Below are positions 8,340 to 16,550 of a stretch of 64,000 nt of DNA, piece after piece. Positions within the stretch are counted from its first letter, which is position 1. Each line of letters opens with the position of its first letter. The notes under the pieces are model-generated. The model was not told the origin of the DNA. It made no database searches and saw nothing but the letters and a program-made list of their open reading frames with translations. The DNA is taken from assembly GCF_902498995.1 (NCBI RefSeq), contig NZ_CABVLY010000022.1:62001-126000 (forward strand), read 5' to 3'. Position numbers and translations under genes: made by a program. The DNA comes from Burkholderia anthina (GTDB lineage: Bacteria; Pseudomonadota; Gammaproteobacteria; Burkholderiales; Burkholderiaceae).

Positions 8340-8438
8340 ATGAACCGTTCGCATACCGGCCGGCCGAGCTGCGGGCGCACTGGACGCGCGACGATGCGTG
8401 AGCGCACGGTTGCCGGCCGGGCGGACCCTACTCCATGA
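8340..8438 (+). CDS. Possible leader peptide ORF (32 aa) coupled to ftsH
   Basis: An ATG at 8340 has a strong upstream AGGAGA, and its frame runs 32 codons to TGA 8436-8438, overlapping the ftsH ATG (8435-8437) as ATGA. The ftsH start itself has no visible Shine-Dalgarno sequence (upstream bases are GGACCCTACTCC). The product is Arg/Thr/Gly-rich with no recognised domain, so the value of the ORF may be to deliver ribosomes to ftsH by translational coupling. It could also be a chance frame. Confidence 0.4.
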   Translation: MNRSHTGRPSCGRTGRATMRERTVAGRADPTP

Positions 8439-10342
8439 AAAAATCATTCGATTACGCCGGGCTGTTGATCCCGATTGCGTTCGCGGCGCTGGTCGCGGTG
8501 CAGCTCCTGATGGATCAGCCGGCCACGACGTCGATCTCGTACAGCGACTTTCACCGGCTGGTGGACGCACGGCTCGTCGACGATCTGGAAATTGGCCCGT
8601 CGTCGATCTCGGGCACGCTGCGCATGCCGGAAGCCGGCGCGGCGCTGCCTGCTTCCGACGCGGCCGCGGTGAAGAAGACTGGCGCGCCGTGGCGCTTCAC
8701 GACGAACCGCGTGAGCGACGACAGCCTGGTCCCGTCGCTGACGACGGCGGGGATTCGCTACCGCGGCGCGGCGGATACGGGCTGGATCGGGACGCTCGCG
8801 ACATGGGCGTTGCCGTTGATCGGTTTCGTCGCGATCTGGAGTTTCATGATGCGGCGGCCGGGCGGCATGAGGGATCTGAGCGGCATGGGCAAGAGCCGGG
8901 CCCGCGTGTATATGCAGAAGGAAACCGGCATCACGTTCGACGACATCGCGGGCATTGACGAAGCGAAGGCCGAGTTGCAGCAGATCGTCGCATTTCTTCG
9001 CAATCCGGAACGTTATCAGCGACTCGGCGGCAAGATTCCGAAGGGGGTGCTGATCGTCGGCGCGCCCGGTACCGGCAAGACGCTGCTGGCCCGCGCGGTC
9101 GCCGGCGAGGCCGCGGTGCCGTTCTTCACGATCAGCGGCTCGGCGTTCGTCGAGATGTTCGTCGGCGTCGGCGCGGCGCGCGTGCGCGACCTGTTCGAGC
9201 AGGCCCAGCAGTGCGCGCCGTGCATCGTGTTCATCGACGAGCTCGATGCGCTCGGCAAGGCGCGCGGCGTCGGCCTGATGTCGGGCAACGACGAACGCGA
9301 GCAGACGCTCAACCAGCTGCTCGTCGAGATGGACGGTTTTCAGGCCAATTCGGGCGTCATCATCATGGCCGCGACCAACCGGCCGGAGATCCTGGATCCC
9401 GCGCTCTTGCGCCCCGGACGGTTCGACCGGCACATCGCGATCGACCGGCCGGACCTGACCGGCCGCAAGCAGATCCTGGCCGTGCATACGAAGCGCGTGA
9501 AGCTCGCGCCGGACGTGGACCTGGCCGAGCTGGCGCAGCGGACGCCGGGATTCGTCGGTGCCGATCTCGCGAACGTCGTCAACGAGGCCGCGCTGCATGC
9601 GGCCGAACTCGGCAAGCCGGCGATCGGGATGGAGGATTTCGACGAAGCCATCGATCGCGCGATGACCGGCATGGAGCGCAAGAGCCGCGTGATGAACGAA
9701 CAGGAGAAGCGGACCATCGCGTACCACGAATCGGGTCACGCGCTGGTGGCGCAAAGCCGCGCGCACTGCGACCCGGTGAAGAAGGTGTCGATCATCCCGC
9801 GCGGGATCGCGGCGCTCGGTTACACGCAGCAGGTGCCGACGGAGGACCGCTACGTGCTGCGCCGAAGCGAACTGCTCGACCGGCTCGACGTGTTGCTCGG
9901 CGGAAGGGTGGCCGAGGAAATCGCGTTCGGCGACGTGTCGACGGGCGCGCAGAACGATCTCGAACGGGCGACCGCATTGGCGCGCCACATGGTCATGCAA
10001 TACGGGATGAGCGAAAAGGTCGGCCTCGCGACGCTCGACGACGGCGCGCTCCAGGGCGGGACGCCGGGCGTGTGGACGCCGGGCGACGGTCGCTGCAGCG
10101 AACACACGGCGCAACTGATCGACGAAGAGGTGCGCGCGCTGCTCGAGGACGCCCACGCGCGGGTCGCGGCGACGCTCGGCGAGCACCGCGATGCGCTCGG
10201 GCGGATCGCGCGCAGCTTGCTGCAGCATGAATCGATCGACCACGACATGCTGGTGGCGCTCATCGCGCCGCCGGACGATGCCGGCGAGACGCCCGCGCCG
10301 GCGCAAGACGACACGGAAGCGATCACGGGCGCTTCCGCCTGA
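8435..10342 (+). CDS. ftsH: ATP-dependent zinc metalloprotease FtsH (accessory copy)
   Basis: A 635-residue membrane AAA+ protease. An N-terminal helix (AGLLIPIAFAALVAVQLLM) and a second near residue 122 (WALPLIGFVAIWSFMM) bracket a periplasmic segment. Walker A GAPGTGKT is near residue 209, Walker B CIVFIDELDALGKAR follows, the second region of homology ends RPGRFDRH, and the zinc site HESGH lies near 431, with a further acidic ligand expected downstream. The enzyme degrades membrane and regulatory proteins. The substrate pore loop and SRH appear intact. The diverged periplasmic part and setting among hypoxia genes suggest a specialised paralogue rather than the housekeeping FtsH. Confidence 0.93.
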   Translation: MKKSFDYAGLLIPIAFAALVAVQLLMDQPATTSISYSDFHRLVDARLVDDLEIGPSSISGTLRMPEAGAALPASDAAAVKKTGAPWRFTTNRVSDDSLVPSLTTAGIRYRGAADTGWIGTLATWALPLIGFVAIWSFMMRRPGGMRDLSGMGKSRARVYMQKETGITFDDIAGIDEAKAELQQIVAFLRNPERYQRLGGKIPKGVLIVGAPGTGKTLLARAVAGEAAVPFFTISGSAFVEMFVGVGAARVRDLFEQAQQCAPCIVFIDELDALGKARGVGLMSGNDEREQTLNQLLVEMDGFQANSGVIIMAATNRPEILDPALLRPGRFDRHIAIDRPDLTGRKQILAVHTKRVKLAPDVDLAELAQRTPGFVGADLANVVNEAALHAAELGKPAIGMEDFDEAIDRAMTGMERKSRVMNEQEKRTIAYHESGHALVAQSRAHCDPVKKVSIIPRGIAALGYTQQVPTEDRYVLRRSELLDRLDVLLGGRVAEEIAFGDVSTGAQNDLERATALARHMVMQYGMSEKVGLATLDDGALQGGTPGVWTPGDGRCSEHTAQLIDEEVRALLEDAHARVAATLGEHRDALGRIARSLLQHESIDHDMLVALIAPPDDAGETPAPAQDDTEAITGASA

Positions 10343-10367
10343 AAGCGCGATCGCACGCCATCGCGCC

Positions 10368-10385
10368 GGGCGCCCGCTGGCGCCC
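10368..10385. terminator. Short GC-rich hairpin between ftsH and the converging reductase gene
   Basis: GGGCGCC-CGCT-GGCGCCC forms a 7-bp perfect stem with a 4-nt loop, 25 bp after the ftsH stop and 10 bp beyond the reductase stop. It has no T-run, so its termination strength is uncertain. Confidence 0.45.
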
Positions 10386-10395
10386 ATCGCGTCGT

Positions 10396-12189
10396 TCAAC
10401 AGCGGATGCAGACGGCGCCGTCGCAAGGTTGTGCCGCATCGTCGGTGACGACCGCCGCGAGCCGCGGATCGGGCCGGAACACCGTGATGCCCTTGAGACC
10501 GGCGCGCCACGCCTGGAAGAGCAACGCGTCGACCTGCGCAAGCGAACACTGGCCGGGCATCGTCACGGTCTTCGAGATGCCGGCGTCGACGCACGGCTGC
10601 AACGCCGCAAGCATCGCGACATGGTCGGCCGGCGCGATATCCGCCGCCGTGACGAAATAGTCCGGCAGTTTGACGCTGTCGCCATGTAGTTCGCGAAACA
10701 GCCGGTACGCGTGATTCTCGACACGAAACGGCCGGACCCGGCCGTCGGCGGTGCGCACCATGCGGCGCTGCGTCCAGCCGACGGCCGGCTCGATCCCGTT
10801 CGAGCAGTTGTCGCAGAACGCGAGGCTCACGCTGCCGGCCGGCGCGAACGACAGCAGATGGCTGTTGCGCAGCCCGTGCCGTGCGATCGCGTGATGCACC
10901 TTCAGCGGCAGGCGCATGCGGTATGCGGGGCCGCTCAGGTACGCGGCCGGATCGTAGGCCGGGAACACGCCGCGCTCGCCGGCAAGCGCGGCCGACGCGG
11001 CAAACGCATGCTCGCGCATCGTCAGCACGATCCCGCGCGCAACCGCGCGGGCTTCGACGCTGTCGTAGCGCAGCCTCAGCATCGTCAGCGCGTCGCCCAG
11101 CCCGGTTACGCCGACCCCGATGCGGCGCGTGCGCCGCGCTTCGTGCTCGTGCGTGGCGAGCGGCCACGCGGTCAGATCGAGCACGTTGTCGAGCATGCGC
11201 ACCTGGATACGGACCGCGTCGGCGAGCGTCGCGAAGTCGAAGTGCGGTGTGCCGTCGACGCCGAACGGGTGGAGAACGAACCGCGACAGGTCGATCGGCC
11301 CGAGCACGCAGCTGCCGTACGGCGGCAGCGGCTGCTCGCCGCACGGGTTCGTCGCGTCGATCCGCTCGTGCTCGCGTAGCGGATTTGTATCGAGGATCGT
11401 GTCGAGGAACAGCAGCCCCGGTTCGGCACTGTCGCGTGCGGCGCTGACGATCTCGCGCCACAGCGTGCGTGCCGGAAGCGTCGCGTAAAGATAGCGTCCA
11501 TCCGGCTGCCGGGGCGCGGTGGCGGAACCGGAACGGCGCGGCGCGTGATGGACGAGCGCCCACGGCCGGTCGCGCTCGACCGCCTCCATGAACGCGTCCG
11601 TGATGCCGACCGACAGATTGAACGTCGGCCAGCGCGCGCGGCCGCGCTTGGCCGCGACGAATGCGGCGAGGTCGGGATGGTCGCAGCGCAGCACGGCCAT
11701 TTGCGCGCCCCGGCGCGGGCCGGTGAACGGCAGCGCCCGGCACATCGCATCGAAGCGGTCGATCGCGGCGCATGCGCCGCGTTCGGATGACGCGCGCCGC
11801 TCGTACGCGTCCGCAGGCGGCACCGGCGAGAAGTCATAGCCGATTCCGCCGCCCATCGACAACGTGAGCCGTGCGTCGTCGAGCGCGTGCGCGAGCGCCG
11901 CGTCGACGGCCGGCACGGCTGCACCGGCCGGCACCGCGAGCGGATGGACGAAGCAGTTGATCATCGTCCCGCCGGTATCCGCGCCGGCGTTCGCGAGGAT
12001 GCGGCCCGCGCCGATCGCGCCGCGCCGCAGGTTCCGGAAGAATGCACGCTCGCACTGCGCGCGCAGGTCCGGCGGCTCGGCGAGCGACAGCGCACGGGCG
12101 ACGCGATGGAATACCGCCGCGTGCGACGTCTCGCCGGGCTGCGCATAGCGTTCGGCGAACACAGTGGTGCAAAGCGGCTGCTCGTCCAT
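10396..12189 (-). CDS. nrdJ: Adenosylcobalamin-dependent (class II) ribonucleoside-diphosphate reductase
   Basis: A 597-residue catalytic subunit. Visible family motifs are GGTMINCFVHPL (conserved first Cys), GGGIGYDFSPVPP, and the active-site finger loop NPCGEQPLPPYGSC, then a cysteine-containing tail ending CDGAVCIRC that can serve as redox shuttle. No ATP cone or NrdB radical subunit accompanies it, as expected for a B12-dependent enzyme. It makes deoxyribonucleotides without needing oxygen, suiting anaerobic or microaerobic growth. The start taken is ATG 12187-12189 (MDEQPLC); a GTG ten codons upstream is an alternative. An Anr-like half-matched dyad lies 56 bp upstream. Confidence 0.88.
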   Translation of the reverse strand: MDEQPLCTTVFAERYAQPGETSHAAVFHRVARALSLAEPPDLRAQCERAFFRNLRRGAIGAGRILANAGADTGGTMINCFVHPLAVPAGAAVPAVDAALAHALDDARLTLSMGGGIGYDFSPVPPADAYERRASSERGACAAIDRFDAMCRALPFTGPRRGAQMAVLRCDHPDLAAFVAAKRGRARWPTFNLSVGITDAFMEAVERDRPWALVHHAPRRSGSATAPRQPDGRYLYATLPARTLWREIVSAARDSAEPGLLFLDTILDTNPLREHERIDATNPCGEQPLPPYGSCVLGPIDLSRFVLHPFGVDGTPHFDFATLADAVRIQVRMLDNVLDLTAWPLATHEHEARRTRRIGVGVTGLGDALTMLRLRYDSVEARAVARGIVLTMREHAFAASAALAGERGVFPAYDPAAYLSGPAYRMRLPLKVHHAIARHGLRNSHLLSFAPAGSVSLAFCDNCSNGIEPAVGWTQRRMVRTADGRVRPFRVENHAYRLFRELHGDSVKLPDYFVTAADIAPADHVAMLAALQPCVDAGISKTVTMPGQCSLAQVDALLFQAWRAGLKGITVFRPDPRLAAVVTDDAAQPCDGAVCIRC

Positions 12190-12244
12190 GGCGGGGTCCG
12201 GCAACGACGGATGATTCACTGTAGGAGCCTGCCCGGACGGGGCG

Positions 12245-12258
12245 TTGATCGAGCGCAA
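12245..12258. promoter_or_regulatory. Weak FNR/Anr-like dyad (TTGATCGAGCGCAA)
   Basis: The left half-site TTGAT is perfect and the right half CGCAA has two mismatches. It lies 56 bp upstream of the reductase start on the minus strand. Taken alone it is weak; it gains weight from the second dyad at 12281. Confidence 0.4.
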
Positions 12259-12280
12259 TCGGGCGACGCGGCGGCATCGC

Positions 12281-12294
12281 TTGACGGGCGTCAA
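12281..12294. promoter_or_regulatory. FNR/Anr-type box (TTGACGGGCGTCAA)
   Basis: A perfectly symmetrical TTGAC-N4-GTCAA dyad between the divergent reductase and pfkB genes, 129 bp before the pfkB start. It differs from the FNR consensus only at the fifth base of each half-site. Confidence 0.6.
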
Positions 12295-12422
12295 GGCTGC
12301 AACCCGCATCGACCGTAACGTGAGGGCACGGCCGGCACGCACTGGTTAGCGGGAATCGCCGTGCCGGCGTCTGCCGCGCAAGCCGGCCGATCGCGCCTGC
12401 CGTCGACCGAGAGCCACACGCC

Positions 12423-13358
12423 ATGACCGATATCGTCACCGTCACATTGAATCCCGCCGTCGACGTCGCGACGTCGGTCGAGCACATGGTCGACACGCAC
12501 AAGCTGCGCTGCGCACGGCCGCGGCGCGATCCGGGCGGCGGTGGAATCAACGTCGCCCGGACCATTCACCGGCTCGGGGGCGACTGCGTCGCGCTGTACC
12601 TGGCCGGCGGGCCGACCGGAGACGTCCTGACGCTGCTGCTCGAGGCCGAGCACCTGCCGGGCATGCGAATCCGGATCGCCGGCGAGACGCGCGAGAACGT
12701 CTGCGTGACCGAGACCTCGACCGGGCGCGAATACCGTTTCCTGATGCCGGGGCCGCTGGTCGCGGAGGCCGAGTGGCGCGACTGCGCGGCCCGCATCGAG
12801 GCGATGCAGCCGGTGCCGCGCTATCTCGTGTTGAGCGGCAGCCTGCCGCCCGGCGTGCCGGAAGACCTTTATGCAACGCTTGCCCGGGAAGCCCGGGCAA
12901 GGGGCAGCCGGGTGGTCGTCGATGCGGCCGGCCGTGCGCTGCAAGCGGCCCTCGAGGCCGGCGTCTATCTCGTGAAGCCCAGTCTCGGCGAACTGGGCGG
13001 GCTGGCCGGAGCAACCCTCGACGAGACGGCGGCATGCCGGAAGGCGCGTGAGCTCGTGGAACAGGGGCGGGCCGATATCGTCGCGTTGACGCTGGGTGCG
13101 CACGGCGCATGGGTCGTCACGCGCGATCGCACGCTGCGCCTGCCCGGCAGGCCGGCCGCGGTCCGCAGCACGGTCGGCGCCGGCGACAGTTTCGTCGGCG
13201 GCATGGTCTGGGCGCTGGCCCGCGGCGTGCCGCTCGACGATGCGTGCCGCTACGCGCTGGCCGCATCGGCTGCGTCGGTCGAGCATCCCGGCACGGCGCT
13301 GTGCACGCGCGACGATGTCGAGCGGATTCATGCCGAACTGGTTGCGCAGGCAGGCTGA
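12423..13358 (+). CDS. pfkB: PfkB-family phosphofructokinase (6-phosphofructokinase II or 1-phosphofructokinase)
   Basis: A 311-residue ribokinase-fold sugar kinase. It opens with VTVTLNPAVD, typical of PfkB/FruK, has the substrate glycine motif GGGGINVARTIHRLGG near residues 39-54, and the catalytic anion hole and base in TVGAGDSFVGG with Asp near 255. It transfers phosphate from ATP to fructose 6-phosphate or fructose 1-phosphate; sequence alone does not settle which. No fructose PTS genes are nearby, and the hypoxia-like setting favours a glycolytic Pfk-2 role. Many Burkholderia use the Entner-Doudoroff route, so a conditionally expressed kinase would open an alternative fermentative path (inference). 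Confidence 0.88.
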   Translation: MTDIVTVTLNPAVDVATSVEHMVDTHKLRCARPRRDPGGGGINVARTIHRLGGDCVALYLAGGPTGDVLTLLLEAEHLPGMRIRIAGETRENVCVTETSTGREYRFLMPGPLVAEAEWRDCAARIEAMQPVPRYLVLSGSLPPGVPEDLYATLAREARARGSRVVVDAAGRALQAALEAGVYLVKPSLGELGGLAGATLDETAACRKARELVEQGRADIVALTLGAHGAWVVTRDRTLRLPGRPAAVRSTVGAGDSFVGGMVWALARGVPLDDACRYALAASAASVEHPGTALCTRDDVERIHAELVAQAG

Positions 13359-13838
13359 CGTGCGGGTAGCCCGACGCGTGCGCGCATTTCGCCGATGCGC
13401 GATGCCGCGCGGCTGCCGTGCCGTCGGACAGCATGCGCGCGCGGCGAATGACCGTGAGCTCGAAGCCGGCGCGGAAGCCGTCGACGGTGACGACTTCGAC
13501 CGGGCCGCCGCTCGGATGGTGCGACCATCCCGCGTAGTGAATCACGTTGCCGTCGCCGATGTAGATCCCGTGATGCATGTAGCCGGGCCGGCATTTCGAC
13601 CTTCCGGTGGATGCCGTTTATGTGAGATGGAGCACACTGCTTTCCGGCGGTGTCGGTATGTTGTCGTTTCGGCCGAAGCCGTGTCGGATTTTCAGAGCGA
13701 CGACGGGGCAATGCGGCATTGCAACGCGGCCACCGTACTCGCCGACATTCCCGCACCGGGACAACCTGTTGGACAGCATCCCGCTCGTGCCGCTGCGTCA
13801 AACCTGCCGGTGTGGAAGCGAGTCACGGATATCGAGAG
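13359..13838. other. 480-bp interval with only a gene remnant
   Basis: No intact gene is visible on either strand. The minus strand holds a decayed LRAT-like fragment (see 13440-13617). The last 200 bp before the GMC/SDR gene are less GC-rich than the surroundings and probably contain its promoter, but I cannot assign -35/-10 boxes with confidence. Confidence 0.5.
13440..13617 (-). pseudogene. Remnant of an LRAT-like (NlpC/P60-related) domain protein
   Basis: On the minus strand a short frame reads RPGYMHHGIYIGDGNVIHYAG, then GGPVEVVTVDGF, which is the N-terminal half of the lecithin-retinol-acyltransferase-like domain (conserved H of HHGIY and the second H of IHYAG). An in-frame TAA at 13618-13620 lies only 13 codons before it, so the gene's start is missing. 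The downstream NCEH motif carrying the catalytic Cys is absent, because the frame runs on into antisense of pfkB. It is therefore truncated at both ends and non-functional. Its boundaries are approximate. Confidence 0.55.
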
Positions 13839-16550
13839 ATGACGCAATATTTTGACTTCGAAGCAGACGAGTTGCCCGGCGATCCGTTGTCGGCATCGTT
13901 CGACCTCGTCGTCGTCGGTGGGGGCGCCGCGGGCCTGACGATCGTTCGCGAGCTGTCCGGCCTGGGCCTGAACATCCTGCTGCTGGAAAGCGGCGGACTC
14001 GAAGAATCCGCCGACCACGAAGCGCTCAACGACGTCGACGTCGAAGGATCGCTGCAAGACGCCGAACTGCAGCGGTCCCGCCACGCATCGCATGCGTTTC
14101 AATTGAAATTCTGGACCACGCAAACGCAGAAGTTCGGCGTCCGGTGTCGCGTGCTCGGCGGCTCGACCGCGGGATGGGCCGGAAAGGTCGCGCCGTTCGA
14201 TGCGCTCGATTTTGCCGCGCGCGAGTGGATCGCCGACTCCGGATGGCCGATCACCGCGTCGGATCTCGCGCCATACATTCAGCGTGCCGCGCGGCACCTC
14301 GATGTCGGCCCGATCCTCGGCGGCCCCGCATTCTGGCCGGCAGCGAAATTGCGCGAGCCGGCCGAAATGGCGCGCATGAAGCATGTGTCGTCGTTCTTCT
14401 GGCAGCTTGCGCGTTCTCATCGCAATCTGACGGACGTGATGCGTTTCGGGCCCGACTTCAGAAGCGAATCGCATCGCGACGTGACGACCGTGTTCAACGC
14501 GACGGTGCGCGCGATCCAGACGGACCGCACCGGCGTGACGGGCGTCGAGATCGTGTCTTCGCTGTCGGGCAAGCGACGCCGCACGTTGCTGTCGAGCCAT
14601 GTGGTGCTGGCGGCCGGCGCCATCGAAAACGCCAGGCTGCTGCTCCTGTCGCGGGATGAGGCCGGCAATGCGCTGGGGAATGCGCGTGGCGTCGTCGGCC
14701 GTTATCTGACGGATCACCCATGCATGTCGATCGGCGAGTTTTCGCCGGACAGCCAGGCGTCGGCCGCCGCGTTGCTCGGATTCTTCTCGTTGCAGCAGGA
14801 CTATCGCGCGTTCATGTATTCGCATGGGCTGGCGATCCGCCCCGACGTGCAGCAGGCACAGCGTCTGCCCAATATGGCGGCGTATGCGAACGCCCGCATC
14901 TCGAACGACGATCCGGTGGTCGCGTTGAAACGGCTGGCAAAGCGGCAAAGCGAACGCCCGCTGGCCGATCTGATCCTCGTGTTGCAGCGCTCCGGCGTGG
15001 TCGTGAGTTTCGTCGGGCGGCGGATACTCGGTAGTTCGATCCTGCCGCGGCGCGTGCGCCGTCTGATCGTCGACGCGGTCATCCGGCTCGATGCGAATTT
15101 CGTCGCGCGTGACTACGTGGCGAAAGGCACCGGCAGAAAAATCGAGAAGGTGACGCTCGACGTCATTTGCGAACAGCCGCCGATGCGCGAGAACCGCGTG
15201 ACGCTGTCGCGCCGATGCGACCGGCTCGGATTGCCCGTGGCGAGCGTCACGTGGGAGTCGGGAAGCGCGATGAAACAGGCCGTGGTCACGTTCGCGCGCC
15301 TGCTCGACGGCGACCTTCGCGACGCCGGCATCCGGGGCTTCGCGCTGCGGCCGGAAATCGCGGCGGGCGACGTGTCGGCCATCGCGCTGCACGACATGGC
15401 GCACACCGCCGGCACGACGCGAATGGGACAGGACCCGGCAACGAGCGTCGTCGACGCGGACTGCCGCGTGCACGACGTTCGCGGCCTCCATATCGCGGGC
15501 GCGTCGGTTTTCCCGACGAGCGGGCATGCCAATCCGACCATGGTGATCATGGCGCTCGCGATCAGGCTCGCCGACCATCTGAAATCGCAGCTGGTCGCGC
15601 GACGGATCGCGGCGTTGACGCGGCCTGCCGCGGCAAACGACGACACGAGGCCGCTCGTCCTGGTGACGGGGGCGACCGGCAACCTGGGCGCACATGTCGT
15701 CGATCAGCTGATTCTGCAAGGCTATCGGGTGCGCGGGCAGTTTCACCGCAAGGTGCCGGCCGATGCGCGGGTCGAATGGGTCGCGGTCGATTTCTCCGAC
15801 CGCGAGCTCGCGGATGCCGCCCTGGACGAACTGGTCGATGGCGTGACGGCCGTCGTCCATCTGGCGGCCGGTTTGCCGGGCACGCCGGATCTGGAAACGA
15901 TCAACGTCGCCAATCTGGAGCGCTTTGCCCAGGCGTGCATCCGCCGCGGCGTCGGCTATTTCGGACACGCGAGTTCGATGGTGGTCTACGGCTCGCCGCG
16001 ACATCGGCTCGTGGATGAAACGGCGCCGTTGCTCGACGTGACCCGCCCGATCGAAAAGCAGTATTTCGAGGCGCCGGAGATGCGCGACTACGCGCGCAGC
16101 AAACGCATCGGAGAGGACATCCTGTCCCGATGCTCGGCGCGCATGCATGTCGATCTGTATCGGATCGCACTCGCGCAGCAGCCGGGCTATCTCGAGGCAT
16201 CGCTGCACTGGAGCAGGACGAAGCGGCTTTTTGCGCTGTACCGCAACAGTCACTATATTTCGCCGCACAACGTCGCCAGGGCGATCGTGCATCTGCTGCG
16301 GCGCTCGATCGACAGCGCGAAGCGTGACGGGATCGACGCGTTCAATATCGCCGACACGCATTCGCCGACGTACGAGGAAGTCTATCGGCGCGCGGGACGC
16401 AAGCCGATCGTCCACGTGCCGTTGCTCGCGGATGTCGCGAAAAGTCTGGCCGTCGGCAAGACCGTGAAAAAGCGCTATCCGATGGGCTTCTATCGTCTCG
16501 ACGACAGCAAGCTGCGGTCGACGGGTTTCGTGCTCGATCGCCAGGATTGA
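13839..16550 (+). CDS. GMC-type FAD oxidoreductase fused to an NAD(P)-dependent epimerase/dehydratase (SDR)
   Basis: A 903-residue two-domain protein. Residues about 20-590 are a GMC oxidoreductase: FAD motif VVVGGGAAGLTIVREL, the GGSTAGWAGK loop, and the C-terminal HDMAHTAGTTRMG plus SGHANPTMV. From about residue 605 an extended SDR begins with LVTGATGNLGAHVV (TGxxGxxG), has the HASSMVVYGS strand and catalytic YARSK (YxxxK), and ends in a sugar-epimerase-like C-terminus. The start is ATG 13839; the frame is open further upstream but without family sequence. GMC enzymes oxidise alcohols or sugars and the SDR could reduce or epimerise the keto product. No sugar-polymer genes adjoin it, so substrate is unknown. 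Confidence 0.85.
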   Translation: MTQYFDFEADELPGDPLSASFDLVVVGGGAAGLTIVRELSGLGLNILLLESGGLEESADHEALNDVDVEGSLQDAELQRSRHASHAFQLKFWTTQTQKFGVRCRVLGGSTAGWAGKVAPFDALDFAAREWIADSGWPITASDLAPYIQRAARHLDVGPILGGPAFWPAAKLREPAEMARMKHVSSFFWQLARSHRNLTDVMRFGPDFRSESHRDVTTVFNATVRAIQTDRTGVTGVEIVSSLSGKRRRTLLSSHVVLAAGAIENARLLLLSRDEAGNALGNARGVVGRYLTDHPCMSIGEFSPDSQASAAALLGFFSLQQDYRAFMYSHGLAIRPDVQQAQRLPNMAAYANARISNDDPVVALKRLAKRQSERPLADLILVLQRSGVVVSFVGRRILGSSILPRRVRRLIVDAVIRLDANFVARDYVAKGTGRKIEKVTLDVICEQPPMRENRVTLSRRCDRLGLPVASVTWESGSAMKQAVVTFARLLDGDLRDAGIRGFALRPEIAAGDVSAIALHDMAHTAGTTRMGQDPATSVVDADCRVHDVRGLHIAGASVFPTSGHANPTMVIMALAIRLADHLKSQLVARRIAALTRPAAANDDTRPLVLVTGATGNLGAHVVDQLILQGYRVRGQFHRKVPADARVEWVAVDFSDRELADAALDELVDGVTAVVHLAAGLPGTPDLETINVANLERFAQACIRRGVGYFGHASSMVVYGSPRHRLVDETAPLLDVTRPIEKQYFEAPEMRDYARSKRIGEDILSRCSARMHVDLYRIALAQQPGYLEASLHWSRTKRLFALYRNSHYISPHNVARAIVHLLRRSIDSAKRDGIDAFNIADTHSPTYEEVYRRAGRKPIVHVPLLADVAKSLAVGKTVKKRYPMGFYRLDDSKLRSTGFVLDRQD

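Noticed and set aside
8444..11773. 1109-codon minus-strand open frame opposite ftsH running into the reductase region
   Set aside because: Composition is Arg/Ala/His-rich without domains, and it covers two clearly coded genes (ftsH and the class II reductase).
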